The notes under the pieces were generated by a model that was not told the DNA's origin, did no database searches, and worked only from the letters and a program-made list of their open reading frames with translations. A DNA stretch of 64,000 bases from the NCBI GenBank assembly GCA_011634665.1, contig WAEK01000017.1, positions 186,001 to 250,000 on the forward strand, given 5' to 3'. The DNA comes from Mortierella sp. BCC40632. Its lineage: Eukaryota; Mortierellomycota; Mortierellomycetes; Mortierellales; Mortierellaceae. The position numbers and the translations under genes are program-made. Below, in pieces: positions 13,281-29,300 of this stretch. The number at the start of each line of letters is the position of its first letter. Position 1 is the first letter of the stretch.

Positions 13281-14039
13281 ATGAGATGTATTTGGGAGCA
13301 ATTATTTAATGGTGATATTGTGTATGTAAGGATGGATCCCCGAATAATGTTGACGCTGACCGACTGTCCCTCTTTCTTTTTTACTCTAGTCTGGGTGAAT
13401 CCAGGCCTTCCCGACTATGTTCAGAACAAGCTGCGAAAGGCGATGGAGAAACCGGTTTCAGAAACTGACAAGCCTGGATACATCTATGCTTACCAGCTCC
13501 TAGAGAGTATGTACAGCCCCCTCACACCGCACAAAAAAAAAAAGAACTCAAGATCTTTTCGTGTATATGTAATGCTAACCCCCTCTCTCTCACTTTTTGG
13601 AATAGCCCGAACAACGGATACACACACGCTATTCAAGGTTGGGCGGACAGACAATGTTTACAGGAGAATGAGCGAATGGTCCGACAAGTGCGGGTCCCCT
13701 CCACGTCTAATCGAAGTCTTTCCCGAACAAGGAGCTCTTGCGCCTCGAGATGAGAATGACTTGACAGATTCTCCAACACGACAAGAACGAGAAGACGAGA
13801 TTACAGGATTGCGATGTCGGTATGCGCATCGAGTGGAACGACTGATTCATATTGAGTTGAAGCCATACCATGACAAGGACCATGTGTGTGCGTGTAACAC
13901 AAATCATCGAGAGTGGTTCAAGGTGGCGCATCAGCCTGGATTGAAAGAGTCTCAACAGATGAAGCAAGCCTGGGAGCAGATCCGACGAGTGATTGTACAC
14001 TGGATGGCGTATATGGAGCGCGTCTATGGACCAGGATAG
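11680..14039 (+). CDS. T5orf172/DUF1766 (GIY-YIG-like) domain protein with N-terminal Cys-His motifs
   Basis: Three exons, 11680-13225, 13390-13506 and 13606-14039, give 698 residues; both introns are phase 1. The C-terminal third matches the T5orf172/DUF1766 family, a branch of the GIY-YIG nuclease fold. PGYIYAYQLLE provides the GIY-like strand, and TLFKVGRTDNVYRRMSEW, encoded across the last splice, provides the second strand with its arginines; HREWFKV follows near the end. The N-terminus has a C-x10-C-x9-C-x3-H cluster (residues 8-33). A related C-x9-C-x17-C-x2-H cluster lies at about 13050-13145, just before the fold. The middle is Lys/Ser-rich then strongly acidic, suggesting a nuclear or chromatin setting. 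Catalytic activity is not established, since many fungal members are uncharacterised. Confidence 0.8.
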
Positions 14040-16128
14040 GCATGATGTCGAGAAAAAAAAATAGGGGAAGGGTTGGAGAATGAATGTAGGCCTTTCTCTC
14101 AGGAGTAGGATGCAGGTTGTGGCAACAGAGGAGAAGGGGGGGGGGGAGTGAGGTAAGGGTTCTCTACTAAGGAGGAAAAAAGGGGAGAGAGACTCAGCCT
14201 GCTGATGCTCCTAATTTTCTCTCTTGGTGGACCAAAAGGCTCAAGCTGGCTGAGCACGTATCGTGAGGACTAGAAAATGTAGGAAAGATACCCTGATCGA
14301 CCCATCGCTACACTAGTGGGACGCCTACGGAAGAATTAAAGAGTTAGAAAAAAAATCTCGAACGTGCCTAGGGTTGGCTGAGGCGCCCAAAAGCCCAGGA
14401 AGACCAAAGGAAAGATGAACAGGAAAGGACGTGGTTAGTCTTCGAGATCCATAGGAAATGAAGAGGAAGAACTGGTGGGTCTGAGTGAGTAAGGCTGAGC
14501 AGCTTAGGCACGAGGTAGGAGGGTTAGGCTATTGAGAAGGCAATTTTAAGTTTTGCGGAGAGAGGGAGACCCTGTATGCTAATGAAGTGAGCAAGTAGGA
14601 GAGAAAGAGAGGACCATGTGTGTGTGTGTGTGTGTGTGTGTCGCGCGTGGCGCTTGTCAGGCATGTAGAATGATAATGAGGATCACGGAAGCGGAAAAAG
14701 AAACGACCAAGAGAAAAAAAGTAAAAGAAAAAAAAGAAAAGTGGGCTGTTGCAGCCTCTTTTTATGGGGGGAAAGATCGCTTTTATTTCTTGGATCAAAT
14801 CAGCAAGAGAGTGACAAACGATCATCCAACAAACGTTTGGCCGCAAGCTGGGTTCAGGACTCGGGTAGAGCAAAAGCTGAGTGTCAGAGACAAACAGAAC
14901 AGACAGACAACAACACATGTGGCGAAGAAAGAATGGAGAGTGCGAGGCCGCAGGGAGCTGGTTTGTGCGCATGATGCAGGTCCTTCCTCCGGGACAAGGA
15001 ATAGGGGTAGTGTGTATAGTATGTCAACCCTCTACACGCCCACGACTACAGAAAATGTGTCTCTGGAGCGCGTGTGTGACCACGATACAAACACAGACGC
15101 GGTCGTGTCAGCTGGCTCGTCCGTTTTTTTTTTTTCTGCCCTTTGGGCGAGAGACACAAACACTAAAAGAGCTCAATCGGCAATAGCAAGGACTGTACCT
15201 CCGCCGAGCCAGGTGTTGTGTCGGTCATGCTGAGCGAGATGGACGGCCAGCAGCCTTGGGCCAGCTGCAAAGCAGTGGCCATCTGATGTCGGGCTGCAGG
15301 AGTATGAGTGCAAGAGGGGCAAAGTACGATCGGCAGCAAACTTTGTATGCGCTTAACTCCACCTTGCCCAAGCAATGGCCTGAGGCCTGGTCAGGAGGAG
15401 TGCAAACGCTGGTCAGGCCAAGTGTTGCTTACGCCGTCTATTATTACCTGTGCCATGGCGGCCAACGTCAGGCAACGAGGCACTGGCCACGATCTTCCTC
15501 CCAAAAGGGCCCTAACCCCTGGCCGTGGTGGCCTTAAATGCGCCTTGTCGAAGCCTCTTTTCCTTTTCTTTTCTCTGGCTGCTGCGACTTTTTTTTCTTT
15601 CTTTCTCTTTCTTTCTTTCTTTCTTTCTTTCTATCTTTCTTCTTTCTTTCCTTTCGTTTACTTGTCCATTTATTTCCATATCCCTGTCCTCCCATCCCCG
15701 TCACGACTTCTTCCCCTAACATTGCCACGACCGTGTTGACGACCCGTCATTCTTGCAGGTCTCATTTCCTTCTTCTCCTCACTCTCTCTTTTTCCTTTCA
15801 CCTACACTCTTGCGCAACGGACAGCCAAGAATCAACGAATACATCTTCCACACTTTTCCGCACAGCATCAATCTTTGGGGCTCTCTTTTCATCCAACCAA
15901 CAACCTCGCTCGAGCCACCTTCGACCCCGTAGTACGAACCCGCCTTTGATTCAAGATTCTCGACAAGTGGGAGTCGTCTTCAGTCTCTGCTCCCTACTCT
16001 ACTCGCCTGTGCTCGCTGTTCAAGTGGGCACTCTATCAGCAGTCAACCAATACTCGGCCAGTAGTACCCCCCCTCCCCCAACATCAATTTATCAGCACCC
16101 CTTCTTAACACACACTCTATAAATCACC
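14040..16128. other. Intergenic region and likely leader of membrane protein gene
   Basis: No convincing gene is seen. Notable content: a G run near 14139, a TG repeat at about 14618-14640, a T run near 15125, and a TTTC-type repeat at about 15597-15650. Pyrimidine-rich sequence then runs to the start at 16129. Frames on both strands here are short and composition-driven. Confidence 0.55.
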
Positions 16129-16787
16129 ATGTGGTGCAATAACTGTTGCCTGTGCTTCCCGGTCCGAGGAGGGGGCATGTTCCTGACGGCTTTCGTGGTC
16201 CTGATCAACGCCGCTGGAGGTATTCTGCTCTTCCTCTGGGGAGCCTACTTTTTCTCCTCACTCTTTGCCATGATCTTTGGTGGCTTCTCCATGGTTCAGG
16301 CCGCCACTGCTGCACTAGCCTTTCTCGGGATGTGCAATGTAAGTTTCCATACAAGGGACGAAAGGAAAAGGGTCTTGATTGGATTATCCTTTCATAGTGC
16401 TAACATTTAGTCTTCTTTTTCTTCATCTAGTGGTCGTATATGTTGACGAGGATGTTTGTATTCATCCAGTGGGTGGTGGCGTTCTTGGGCGTAGCCCGGA
16501 TCGGAATGATGGCCTTCCAACTCGAGAAGCGGAAGGAGCAGATCTCGGCTCAATGCTGGGGAGCTGTCAATGACAAGGGCTATTCGCCTCAAGGAACGGC
16601 AGCAGCCTTTTATTGCAACACGCCGATTGACACGTTTGTGATGATCTTTATCATTGCACTTGTGGTAGACTTTGTGGTTAATCTGTACATGTACTTTGTT
16701 GTGTGGCGGTTCTATGTCCGGATGCGCCTGTACCCATACTCGAAGGGAGTTGTGCGCGGATACGAGCAGGGTCTGTACGAGCTCTAA
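16129..16787 (+). CDS. Four-pass membrane protein with Cys-rich N-terminus (MARVEL-like topology)
   Basis: Two exons, 16129-16338 and 16431-16787, joined in phase 0, encode 188 residues. The start sits in a favourable CACCATG context. The N-terminus MWCNNCCLCFPVRGG places four cysteines within the first eight residues, a plausible S-acylation patch. Four hydrophobic segments follow: FLTAFVVLINAAGGILLFLW, a second around MVQAATAALAFLGM, a third around MFVFIQWVVAFLGVARIGMM, and a fourth around FVMIFIIALVVDFVVNLYMY. A loop with two cysteines (CWGAV and YCNTP) lies between segments 3 and 4 and could form a disulfide. The topology recalls MARVEL or tetraspan-type fungal proteins, but I do not recognise a named family. 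Function is unknown; a plasma or endomembrane location is inferred. Confidence 0.75.
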
Positions 16788-17177
16788 AAAAGAAAAAAGA
16801 AAAAGAAAAAGTAGGTTAAAGAGGATGGACAGCTTGGGTCCGATGGGGTCTTTCAATCCATGGCTCCTCCCCTTGGACCTAGATCGTAATGCTATGTAGA
16901 CAAGCAAAAGTAATTAAAGTCGCCCACAAACCATGTCCTCCGTAGAAAGAGAGAAAGGAACAAAGAGACAGGTTGAAGATCGTCATGTGATACGCCAGAG
17001 AGTGAGTGGGAGAGAGGAGAGAGGGGTCAAAGAGGAGGGGGCTTTTTTAGGTTTGGAATATGGGCAATGCAACGTGTCCTTGTCTCTGCTGAATCTCTCT
17101 TTACCCTTTGACAATCCATCCCAGCAATCGACTCTCTCCCACACCAAACCAGAGGAATAATCATTCGCGACCCCTAA
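16788..17177. other. Short intergenic spacer
   Basis: This 390-bp spacer between the membrane protein and the ArfGAP gene begins with an A/G-rich stretch just after the stop. It contains pyrimidine-rich sequence at about 17085-17140 before the next start. No gene is seen. Confidence 0.55.
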
Positions 17178-19924
17178 ATGGCAGAACCGACCAAGCAGGA
17201 GATTCAGGACGTATTCAAGAGGCTCTCTATCCACCGTGCAAACAAGGTATTCTATCGTTCTCACCCCGCGCGCTCTCTCTCTCTCTCAGCCTCTCTTACA
17301 CTCTCTCGCACACGCATTCTCTCTCCTCCACACAAGTCACAATGAGAGCCGCACTAAAAGGAAGGATCGCGACGTAGCATTCATTGCGACTATGGTGGCA
17401 TGTCAAGGAGAGAGGGAAGGAGTAGGAGTGAAAGACAGATGGAGCAGAGACTTGCTGAAATGAAAGAATAATACCCTAAATGCAATGGACCTATTGGACC
17501 TTCTTTTTGCTCTTGCAATAATCGAATGCCATGGAGTATTTCTCTGGTGTACCCTCCCATGGGAGGTAAGGGAATAGGAGTGAGAGAATCGGGAACAATG
17601 GCTGACAAACTCTATTGAATCCTTTTAGAGCTGCTTTGATTGTCATGCAAGCATTGACAACAACTGCTGGGCGAGCATTCCCTTTGGCATCTTTCTCTGT
17701 ACTGATTGTGGAGCGTCGCATCGAAGCTTTGGAACGCATGTCAGCTTTGTTAGGTAGGCCTGTCCCCCTTCTCTTCTCCTCCCACAAAAAAGAAGAAGAA
17801 AAAAAAAGTTTCCCACACGAAGCAACACACAGATGGAATATACACGGCTTTGGTTGCAACAAAAAACGAAACCTAGTTGACCGGGTTTGCTGGGATGGTC
17901 GAATGGGTTGCACGAAGATGGTGTACCCTCGCTGTGAGTCCAAGACAATCAACTGGCCGATCCATGGGGAGGAGAGAGAGCAAGAAAGAACGAGAGAATC
18001 ACGTAGGGAGAGATACGTGGTGGAAGGGGGGTTGCAGGAGCTGCTTCCCAGCTCTCAGAATGCAAGCTGACCAACCATTGGCTCCCCTTGATTGCTGTAT
18101 CCTTTTTTTTTTTTTTTTTTACATAAAATATGGATCCAGGTCGACAGCATTGGACAAGTGGACATGGGAGCAGCTTCGGACAATGACCATCGGAGGCAAT
18201 GCTGCTGCTAGAGAGTATTTCAACAAGTACCCTACCATTGACACAAAGGACGCCAAGGCAAAATACTCGAGTAAATATGGTATTGCCTACAAGGAAAAGC
18301 TGGCCCAAAAGGTCAAGGAGGATATGCTGGCGTAAGTCTTTACATCTCTCAATCTGACTTTCTTTTTAACCCACCTTGTCTCGTCTCGTCACGCCTTGAC
18401 TCAGGCACGATAATGCAGGTCATAAAGATACCGCTAACTTAATCGCCTGTGTATTGCCTTGTTTTACGTCTGCTCTTGCGATTATCTAGACATCCTGGGT
18501 CAGGACAGGACCAACATGGTGAAGAAAGTGCCAAGAGCACCATCTCGACTCCTCGCTCAGCTTCCTCAGCAACGCCCGGTGCCTCGACTTTGGCTGACGA
18601 TGACTTCTTTAGTTCATGGGACCAGCCAAAGTCTTCGCCACTCTCACCATCCTCAGTATCTTCGCCTCAATCTGTCTCATCTCCAGCTAGCCGCTTGTCT
18701 TCATTGACTTCGAGGACCTCAACAGCTCGGCCTGTGAAATCAACCTTGACACCTGTCCGAAAAACCGGAACAGCATCCAAGCCAATGAAACTAGGAGTGA
18801 AAAAGGTAGAGACGACGAGTTTTGAGGCTGCTGAGGCCCGTGCAAGGGCAGAAGCAGAGCGGATTGAGAAGCTTGGGTTTGAGGCCGCGGAGGAGGAACG
18901 TCTTCAAAAGTTGGCAGCTGAAAAGGCCAAGGCGGATGCAGCCAAGACAGCTTCTATGGGCAACAACAGTATTAGTAGTAGTGGAATAGCAGCAGCGAAT
19001 GCGCGAACCAATTACTATCAACCGAACTCGATGGCAGACAAGTCGAGGACATCGTCTGAGGATATGGAGAGGTTGGGAATGGGTATTGGGCGGATGACAT
19101 TTGGGGCTACTCCATCCTCAAGGTCTTCAGCGATGCGGTCTGGATTCGGTAGTACGGGCAATGCTTCACCCGATGTAGAAGGTAAGGAAAAAAAAAAAAA
19201 GGGGCAGAACTGCAGCTGCAGCTGCAGGGTGCAATGGTAACCATTCTGCATACATCCGACGGGGATTTTTTTCCTGTCCTTTTTTTAATTATCTTGATCA
19301 TTGACCTACCCACTTCATTGAATTCGGGTGATTTAGAAAACGTTACGGCTGCAAGAGAAAAATTTGGTAGCCAAAAGGCCATTTCATCAGATCAGTACTT
19401 TGGACGGAATAATTATGATGCTGATGCCCAGGCTGAGGCAACAAGTCGACTCCAAGCATTCTCTGGAGCGAGTAGTATTAGCAGCAACCAATACTTTGGA
19501 CGACCTGACGAACAACCTAGTCTTGGAAACGACAGTAAGTTTTGTATAAGAACGATCTAATTGAAGAAGCGAGACTTTTTGTATTGTCAGCGTAGATTGG
19601 GTGCTAATAGAGTTTGTGTATATGAATTGGATAGTGTCCTTGTCATCATTGACCAGTCTATCTACATCGGATCTTGCAAAGAAGATTGGACAGGCGGACC
19701 TTTCCACGCTGAAGAATGCTGTTCAAACTGGAGCTGGCAAGGTGAGCTTTTTCAATCTTATTTACTTATTTATTATTTTCCTTCCATTATGAGGGATGCT
19801 TCTGTAAATATAGGTGTTGAGCCATCGTTTATTTTAACATTTTCCCCCTTCTCACCCTTCTGACGCGTCTCAACAGCTCACGGATATTATTCAGGATATG
19901 CAGGCACGGTACAACTACCTCTAG
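17178..19924 (+). CDS. GLO3: ArfGAP of the Glo3/ArfGAP2/3 type
   Basis: Seven exons (17178-17246, 17629-17753, 18140-18331, 18490-19181, 19337-19534, 19635-19741, 19877-19924) encode 476 residues. The protein should stimulate GTP hydrolysis on Arf1 during COPI retrieval from Golgi to ER. The N-terminal ArfGAP domain has zinc ligands C25, C28, C47 and C50 and the catalytic arginine R55 in [15 protein letters not shown], followed after a splice by STALDKW. The central part is Ser/Pro-rich, then an Ala/Glu/Lys coiled region. Exon 5 carries two Glo3-type repeats, [11 protein letters not shown] and [11 protein letters not shown] (about residues 373-415), which separate this family from Gcs1 and Age2 types. 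The zinc-finger spacing is C-x2-C-x18-C-x2-C rather than the usual x16, from two extra residues in HASIDNNCW. The last exon adds only 15 residues. Confidence 0.87.
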
Positions 19925-23341
<3,417 letters not shown>

Positions 23342-26300
23342 ATGCTGCCTGCTCAAGATCTGGTCGCACTGGCCAGGTGCGACGATGATCACAGTGAGCC
23401 GCCATCCCAGGAATCCATCTTCAATGTCATCACTCGACGCCACCAGCTGGGCATGCCCTACACTCGCATCGGTTCATCCGCCCTTCTCGCCGTCAACCCC
23501 AACCAAGCCCTGAACAATATCTACTCGGATGCAACTGGTCAGCTCTATCAGGACCACTATATGAGCCATGGCAACCTCAAGAACAGTAACAGCACCATCG
23601 CCCCTGATGGCGGCGCCCCCGAACCACACGTCTTTGAGCTCGCCAGCACAATGTACTATCACATGCGGCGGACAGAGATGGACCAGGGCGTTGTCCTCAG
23701 GTGAGTAAGATCATGTTATCCTTTGGGAAACCCCAATCCAATGTGGAAACAAGAAAGAAAGAAAGAAAGAAAGAAGGGGAAAAAAGGAAAAAAGAAAAAA
23801 AGCATATTGGGAACACACACACACCATCTTTCTTCCTTTTGTACGATCGATCGCATTCTTTCAGAAAACCGCCGAGACTGACAAACCCTTTCTTACCCTC
23901 TTCTTTCATTTTTTCTCCTCCACTAGTGGATTGGCGGGATCGGGAAAGACAACATCGCAAACGCTGCTTGTGCAACAGATCATCCGCTTGAGCACAAAGA
24001 ACGGCCTCCAGTCCAAGGTCGGAACGCAGATCCGCGCTGCTCAGGACATCCTCGAGTCCTTTGGCAATTGCTATTCGGACCACGGCCCCAATGCCTCTTG
24101 CCATTCGCTCTTCCTTGAACTCCAGTTCAAGGCTCGGGGCCGTCTCTTTGGTGCTAAGCTGCTGCCATTCATGCTCAATCAGGAGAGGGTCACCAGTGCT
24201 CCCAGTCATCTTAGCTCTTACCAGATCTTTTACTCCATGTTCAAAGTCATCTCGGGCGAGGACCGGAAAAGGCTTCGCCTCGGCAACAGTGCTTCAGACT
24301 ACCCCTACCTACCCTACCACCCTCATATGGATCATCTGAGTGCCGACCGCGACCTGAACCAAGCCTTCTCTGCTCTGGGCTTCAGGTCCAGGAACGTCTC
24401 TCAGATCTGGCAGTTGCTTGCAACGATCCTTCACCTGGGTCGGATCGAGTTTGTTGATTCAGCACAGGACCCGACTCTGATGGCCACTGTCCCGAAACAG
24501 AAGCAGGTCTTTGAATTAGTTGCATCCCTTCTCGGGGTTGACGAAGGTATGGCTCTCAACCCATTCAGGAACAATGGGAAAAAGTCAAATGAAAAAAATA
24601 GGCATGTCGCTTTCGATAGGCCACATGGGGGAGAATACTAATTAAAGAGTACACATGGTCTCTTTCCTCCTCCTCTCCCCTCTTTTTCCCCATCTCTGCC
24701 AATCGCCATAGACGTACTGCAGCAGGCACTTTCATACAAGCGCAAGATGATTTCAGGAGACATGTGTACAGTAATTCTAGATTCCGTATCCGCTAAAAAA
24801 CAGTGCGACAGTCTTGCTCGCTCACTCTACAGTCTCCTCTTCACCTTCCTTGTCGAGGCCATGAACAAGCAGCTGTGCAGGAGACAGGAAGATCAGGTCT
24901 CCTTCATTGGTATTCTCGACATGCCCGGATTCGACAGCCACTCGCCCACAGGATTCGAAAACTTTTGCACCAACTTTTGTAACGAGGCTCTTCAAGGATT
25001 CCTGCAACAAAAGGTCCTTGTCGAGGACCCTCAGACCATGGCTACAGATGGTCTCCACACGGCAGAGGTCCGACCGAATGATGACAGCTTGGCCACGATC
25101 GATCTTCTCTGTGGACTAGACACCTTGACCGACGCTGCTCCCCGTGGCCTTATCAAATTCTTGCATGACGCCACTCTGAAGGCTGGTAAGCAGGAAGATT
25201 CCGAGTCCAATTCAATCCTCCCTGCCCTAAACCGCACCTTCCAATCCAACACTTCCTTCATTGCCGGATCCACCTATGCTTCGTCCTTTGGTGTTCGTCA
25301 TTATGCGGGTGAGGTCCACTACAACCTTGACCGGTTCTTTGTCAAGAACCAAGACATCCTTGCCGCCGACTTTGTCTCTCTTCTCCAATCCTCGACAAAC
25401 TCGTTCATCATGCAATTGCTTGAGTCCAACCCTGCGCTTGTGATGGAGAGCCATCCTCGATCGAAGGAAACCATTGTCAAGGCCCAACTTTCAACAGCTC
25501 CACTTCGCCAGCCCAGTGTACGCAAGCCCAAGCAAGCGCAGGCCATGGCGAGGAAAAAAGGCAGGACTCCAAACACCGTCTCAACCGTACTCAGACAACT
25601 GCACTCGACCGTCCGTGATATCTGCACTTCTCTGGATGGCGTCCAGATCTATCAGATTATTCATGTTCGTCCCAACAACCGAATGAAAGAAGGTCTCATT
25701 GAATGCGACCCTGTCCTGATGCGATCCCAGATCGAGTCGTTCGAGGTGAGCAGCCTGATCCATTCCAAGGTTCAGTCTGATTACTGTGTCTCATTCGACC
25801 ATAACTCGTTCCTGCAAAGGTACAAGCTTCTTTTTGAGCGAAAGGGCCTGAGCGTGGACAGAAACACGTCTGAGGCAGATCAATGCAAAGCCAGCGCAGA
25901 TCTTTTGGGCTGGTCAGTTCCTGTGGATGGAGCCGTTGGTCACGAATACGTTTGGATCTCATTCAACGCCTGGAAGAAGCTTGAGGATGGCTGTTTGGCC
26001 ATCGAGGCGGAAGAAGGAAGTGGATATGTGTTTGAAGCAGACGCAGAAGAACAAAGGGATTTTTCCAACTTCATCTCGCCTCCTGCCCAAGCATATCAGC
26101 GTCCAAATGACGATGCAACTGTCAGCGCCCAGCTGTTGACGAACAACCGTCCAAGAGCAGGATCCGATGTGTCTGATGATTCGGACATGATGCCTTCCCA
26201 ACATTACGATCATGAGCAACGCTCACTCTACTCTGATCACAAGAATCTCGATACCCCCAGTGCAGAGACCGATAGGTAAGGAGGCAGATGGGTTGATGGG

Positions 26301-29300
26301 AACAAAAGAGAAAGATAGAGATAAATGTAGAGAAGCTGAAAGAGAGGAAGCGCTGATAAGTGGTTATGTTGCTAATTATTGTCGTTATTATTTATTGTTT
26401 GGCTTCTCATCTTGCAGTAGGCAGTTCATGTTCCAGGGCTACGAAAAGAGCGACTCGGACATTAAGAGAAAACCAACACTTGCATTGAAGCGCGTGAAGG
26501 CAGACGAGTCTGTCCAACCACCCAAGCCTAAGACAAAGACCCGTCGAGTGTGGGTAGGCTTTGTCTGGTTGAACACGTTCTGGATTCCATCCTTCTGTTT
26601 AAGCGTCTGCGGAAGAATGAAGCGACCCGATATCCAGATGGCCTGGCGTGAGAAGGTGGCGCTCTGTCTCATTGTCTTTTGGCTCTCGGCAATTGTAATC
26701 TTCTTTATTATTGGTCTGCCCAAGGTGGTTTGCCCACTTTCGAATCAAATGTACAGCCCTGAACAAGTGTTCTACCACACAGGCGATACGGATCTTTGGG
26801 TGAGCATCCGAGGCAATGTGTACGACATCTCCAAGTTTGCCAAGAATGATCACTCGGCCACGTTCGCGGGCAACTTTCCTTCCAGTCAGCCAATGATGTT
26901 GCAGTTTGGAGGTATGGATCTCACGAGCCAATTTCCTGTGGATCTTCGGTGGGCCTGCCCCGCCTTGGTTAATTCCTCGATGATTATTCTTCCAAAGGAG
27001 CAGTCGATCGTAACTGGCATGCCCACCCACGGACCTTCACGCAGCGCTGTGTTGACTCTTCCCTGGTTCCAAGATGAGGCTTACTATCCGAACACAATTG
27101 TCCCTAAGTTGGCTCCAATGAAGAAGGGTATGGTCGCAATTGCAATCAACAAGTTTGAGAACCAGTCTGGACCGAACAACTGGGCTAGGATTGGAAACAA
27201 GGTTTATGACTTGACAGACTACCTGGCAAATGTGAACCCACCCCAGGGACTCATCCCTGACCCAAGCTTCAAGGCCTTCTTGGACAAGTCTGTGGCGGAT
27301 CTCTTTTTGAACAACTATGGCACGGATATTTCAAAGCAGCTGAAGGCGCTTCCAGCCCAAGTTCAGGCCGATACTATGACGTGCTTGGACCGCGCATTCT
27401 ATATTGGCGTTATTGACGAGCGAAACTCGGCCAAGTGTCAATTTGGTAACTGGATCCTGGTTGGAGCCTCTGCTCTCATGGGTGGCGTTATCCTGATCAA
27501 ATTCTTGGCCGCTCTGCAATTGACCTCGAAGCGTGACCCAGTGCACTATGATAAGTTTGTCATTTGTCAGGTCCCCTGTTACACCGAGAGTGAAGAATCG
27601 CTGAAGAAAACACTTAGCTCTCTAGCGGGACTGGACTATGACGACAAACACAAGCTTATTTTTGTGATTGCTGATGGAATGATTGTTGGTTCGGGTAACG
27701 AACTACCTACTCCCAAGATTGTGCTGGATGTGCTTGGATGGAAACCAACCGAGGGTATCGAGATTGAGCCTGTCACCTACAAGGCCCTGGGACTTGGCGG
27801 ACAACAGCTCAACGCCTGCAAGGTTTATTCTGGATTGTATGAATTTGAAGGTCACATGGTGCCCTATATTGTCGTGGCCAAGGTTGGTATGCCCAATGAG
27901 ACCTCCAAGCCCGGAAACCGAGGCAAGCGTGACTCGCAGTTGATCTTGATGAACTTTTTGAATGGTATCCATACGGGCAAGAAGATGTGCCCACTCGAGC
28001 TGGAAATTTATCATCACTTGAAGAACATTATCGGTGTCCATCCTAATCTCTACGAGGTAAGTCTCTCCACTCCTTTTTCTGAAGAAAAGACAATGGACTA
28101 GCGACAAGGGTGGATGTAGTTATTGACTGACAAATTTTTATTATTATTTTTATTATATTTTAGTATATTCTCCAAGTCGATGCCGATACTGAAGTAATGC
28201 CCGACTCTCTGAACCGACTGGTCGCTTGTATGGTTGCCGATTCAAAGGTGATTGGTCTCTGTGGAGAGACCAAGGTGGCAAACGAGGACCGATCGTTCAC
28301 GACCATGATCCAGGTTTACGAATACTACATCTCACATCATCTCGCCAAGTCATTCGAGTCGCTGTTCGGAAGTGTAACCTGTTTGCCTGGATGTTTCTCC
28401 ATGTATCGAATTATGACCGTGGGAGGCAAACCATTGATTGTGTCCAACAAGATTGTAGAGGACTACAGCCATAACGAAGTCGATACCCTTCACAAGAAGA
28501 ACTTGCTGTCGTTGGGTGAGGATCGATATCTGACCACATTGATGATGAAGTACTTCCCAGGACATAAGCTCAAGTTCACTCCTGATGCTGTATGCATGAC
28601 TGTTGCCCCTGACAAGTGGAGAGTGCTTTTGTCTCAGCGTCGTCGATGGATTAACTCGACAATTCACAACTTGGGCGAGCTTATGGTTCTTCCGGAACTC
28701 TGCGGATTCTGCTGTTTCTCGATGCGTTTTATTGTGTTTATCGATCTCTTGGGAACTTTGATCTTGCCCGCTTCCTTTGTCTACCTCGTTTACCTGATTG
28801 TCGTTGTTGCTACCGGCATGCAGCCGCTTCCAATTGTCGCAGTCGCCATTCTAGCAGCTGTCTATGGTCTTCAGGCGCTGATCTTTATTCTCAAGGGTGC
28901 CTTCCAGCACATTGGATGGATGATTATCTATATCATTGCGATGCCATTCTTCTCGGTCTTTATCCCACTGTACTCGTTCTGGCACTTTGACGACTTTTCT
29001 TGGGGCAACACCCGCAAGGTGGTTGGTGCCGATGGCAATAAGACGGTTTTGGCTTCCGAGACTCAGACAAGATTCGATCCAAACTCGATCCCGTTGAAGA
29101 GCATTGAGGCATTTGAGGCTGAGCGGATGATGCACGAGACGGGTATCTATTACCAACCTGAGGGATCCGTCATTGGAAGCAGCTACCAAGATGATCTTGG
29201 TTCGACCATGAACCACTCAAGATATGATCACTCTGGACTCTTGGCAGGTGGTGTGCAGTCGAACCAGTATACAAAGTTGGACTCATACTATACTGGCAGA

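Noticed and set aside
14616..15233. 205-codon frame starting in a TG repeat
   Set aside because: It starts in a simple repeat and is Lys/Arg/Thr-rich without domains. It gives no plausible splice model and lies in a spacer full of simple repeats.
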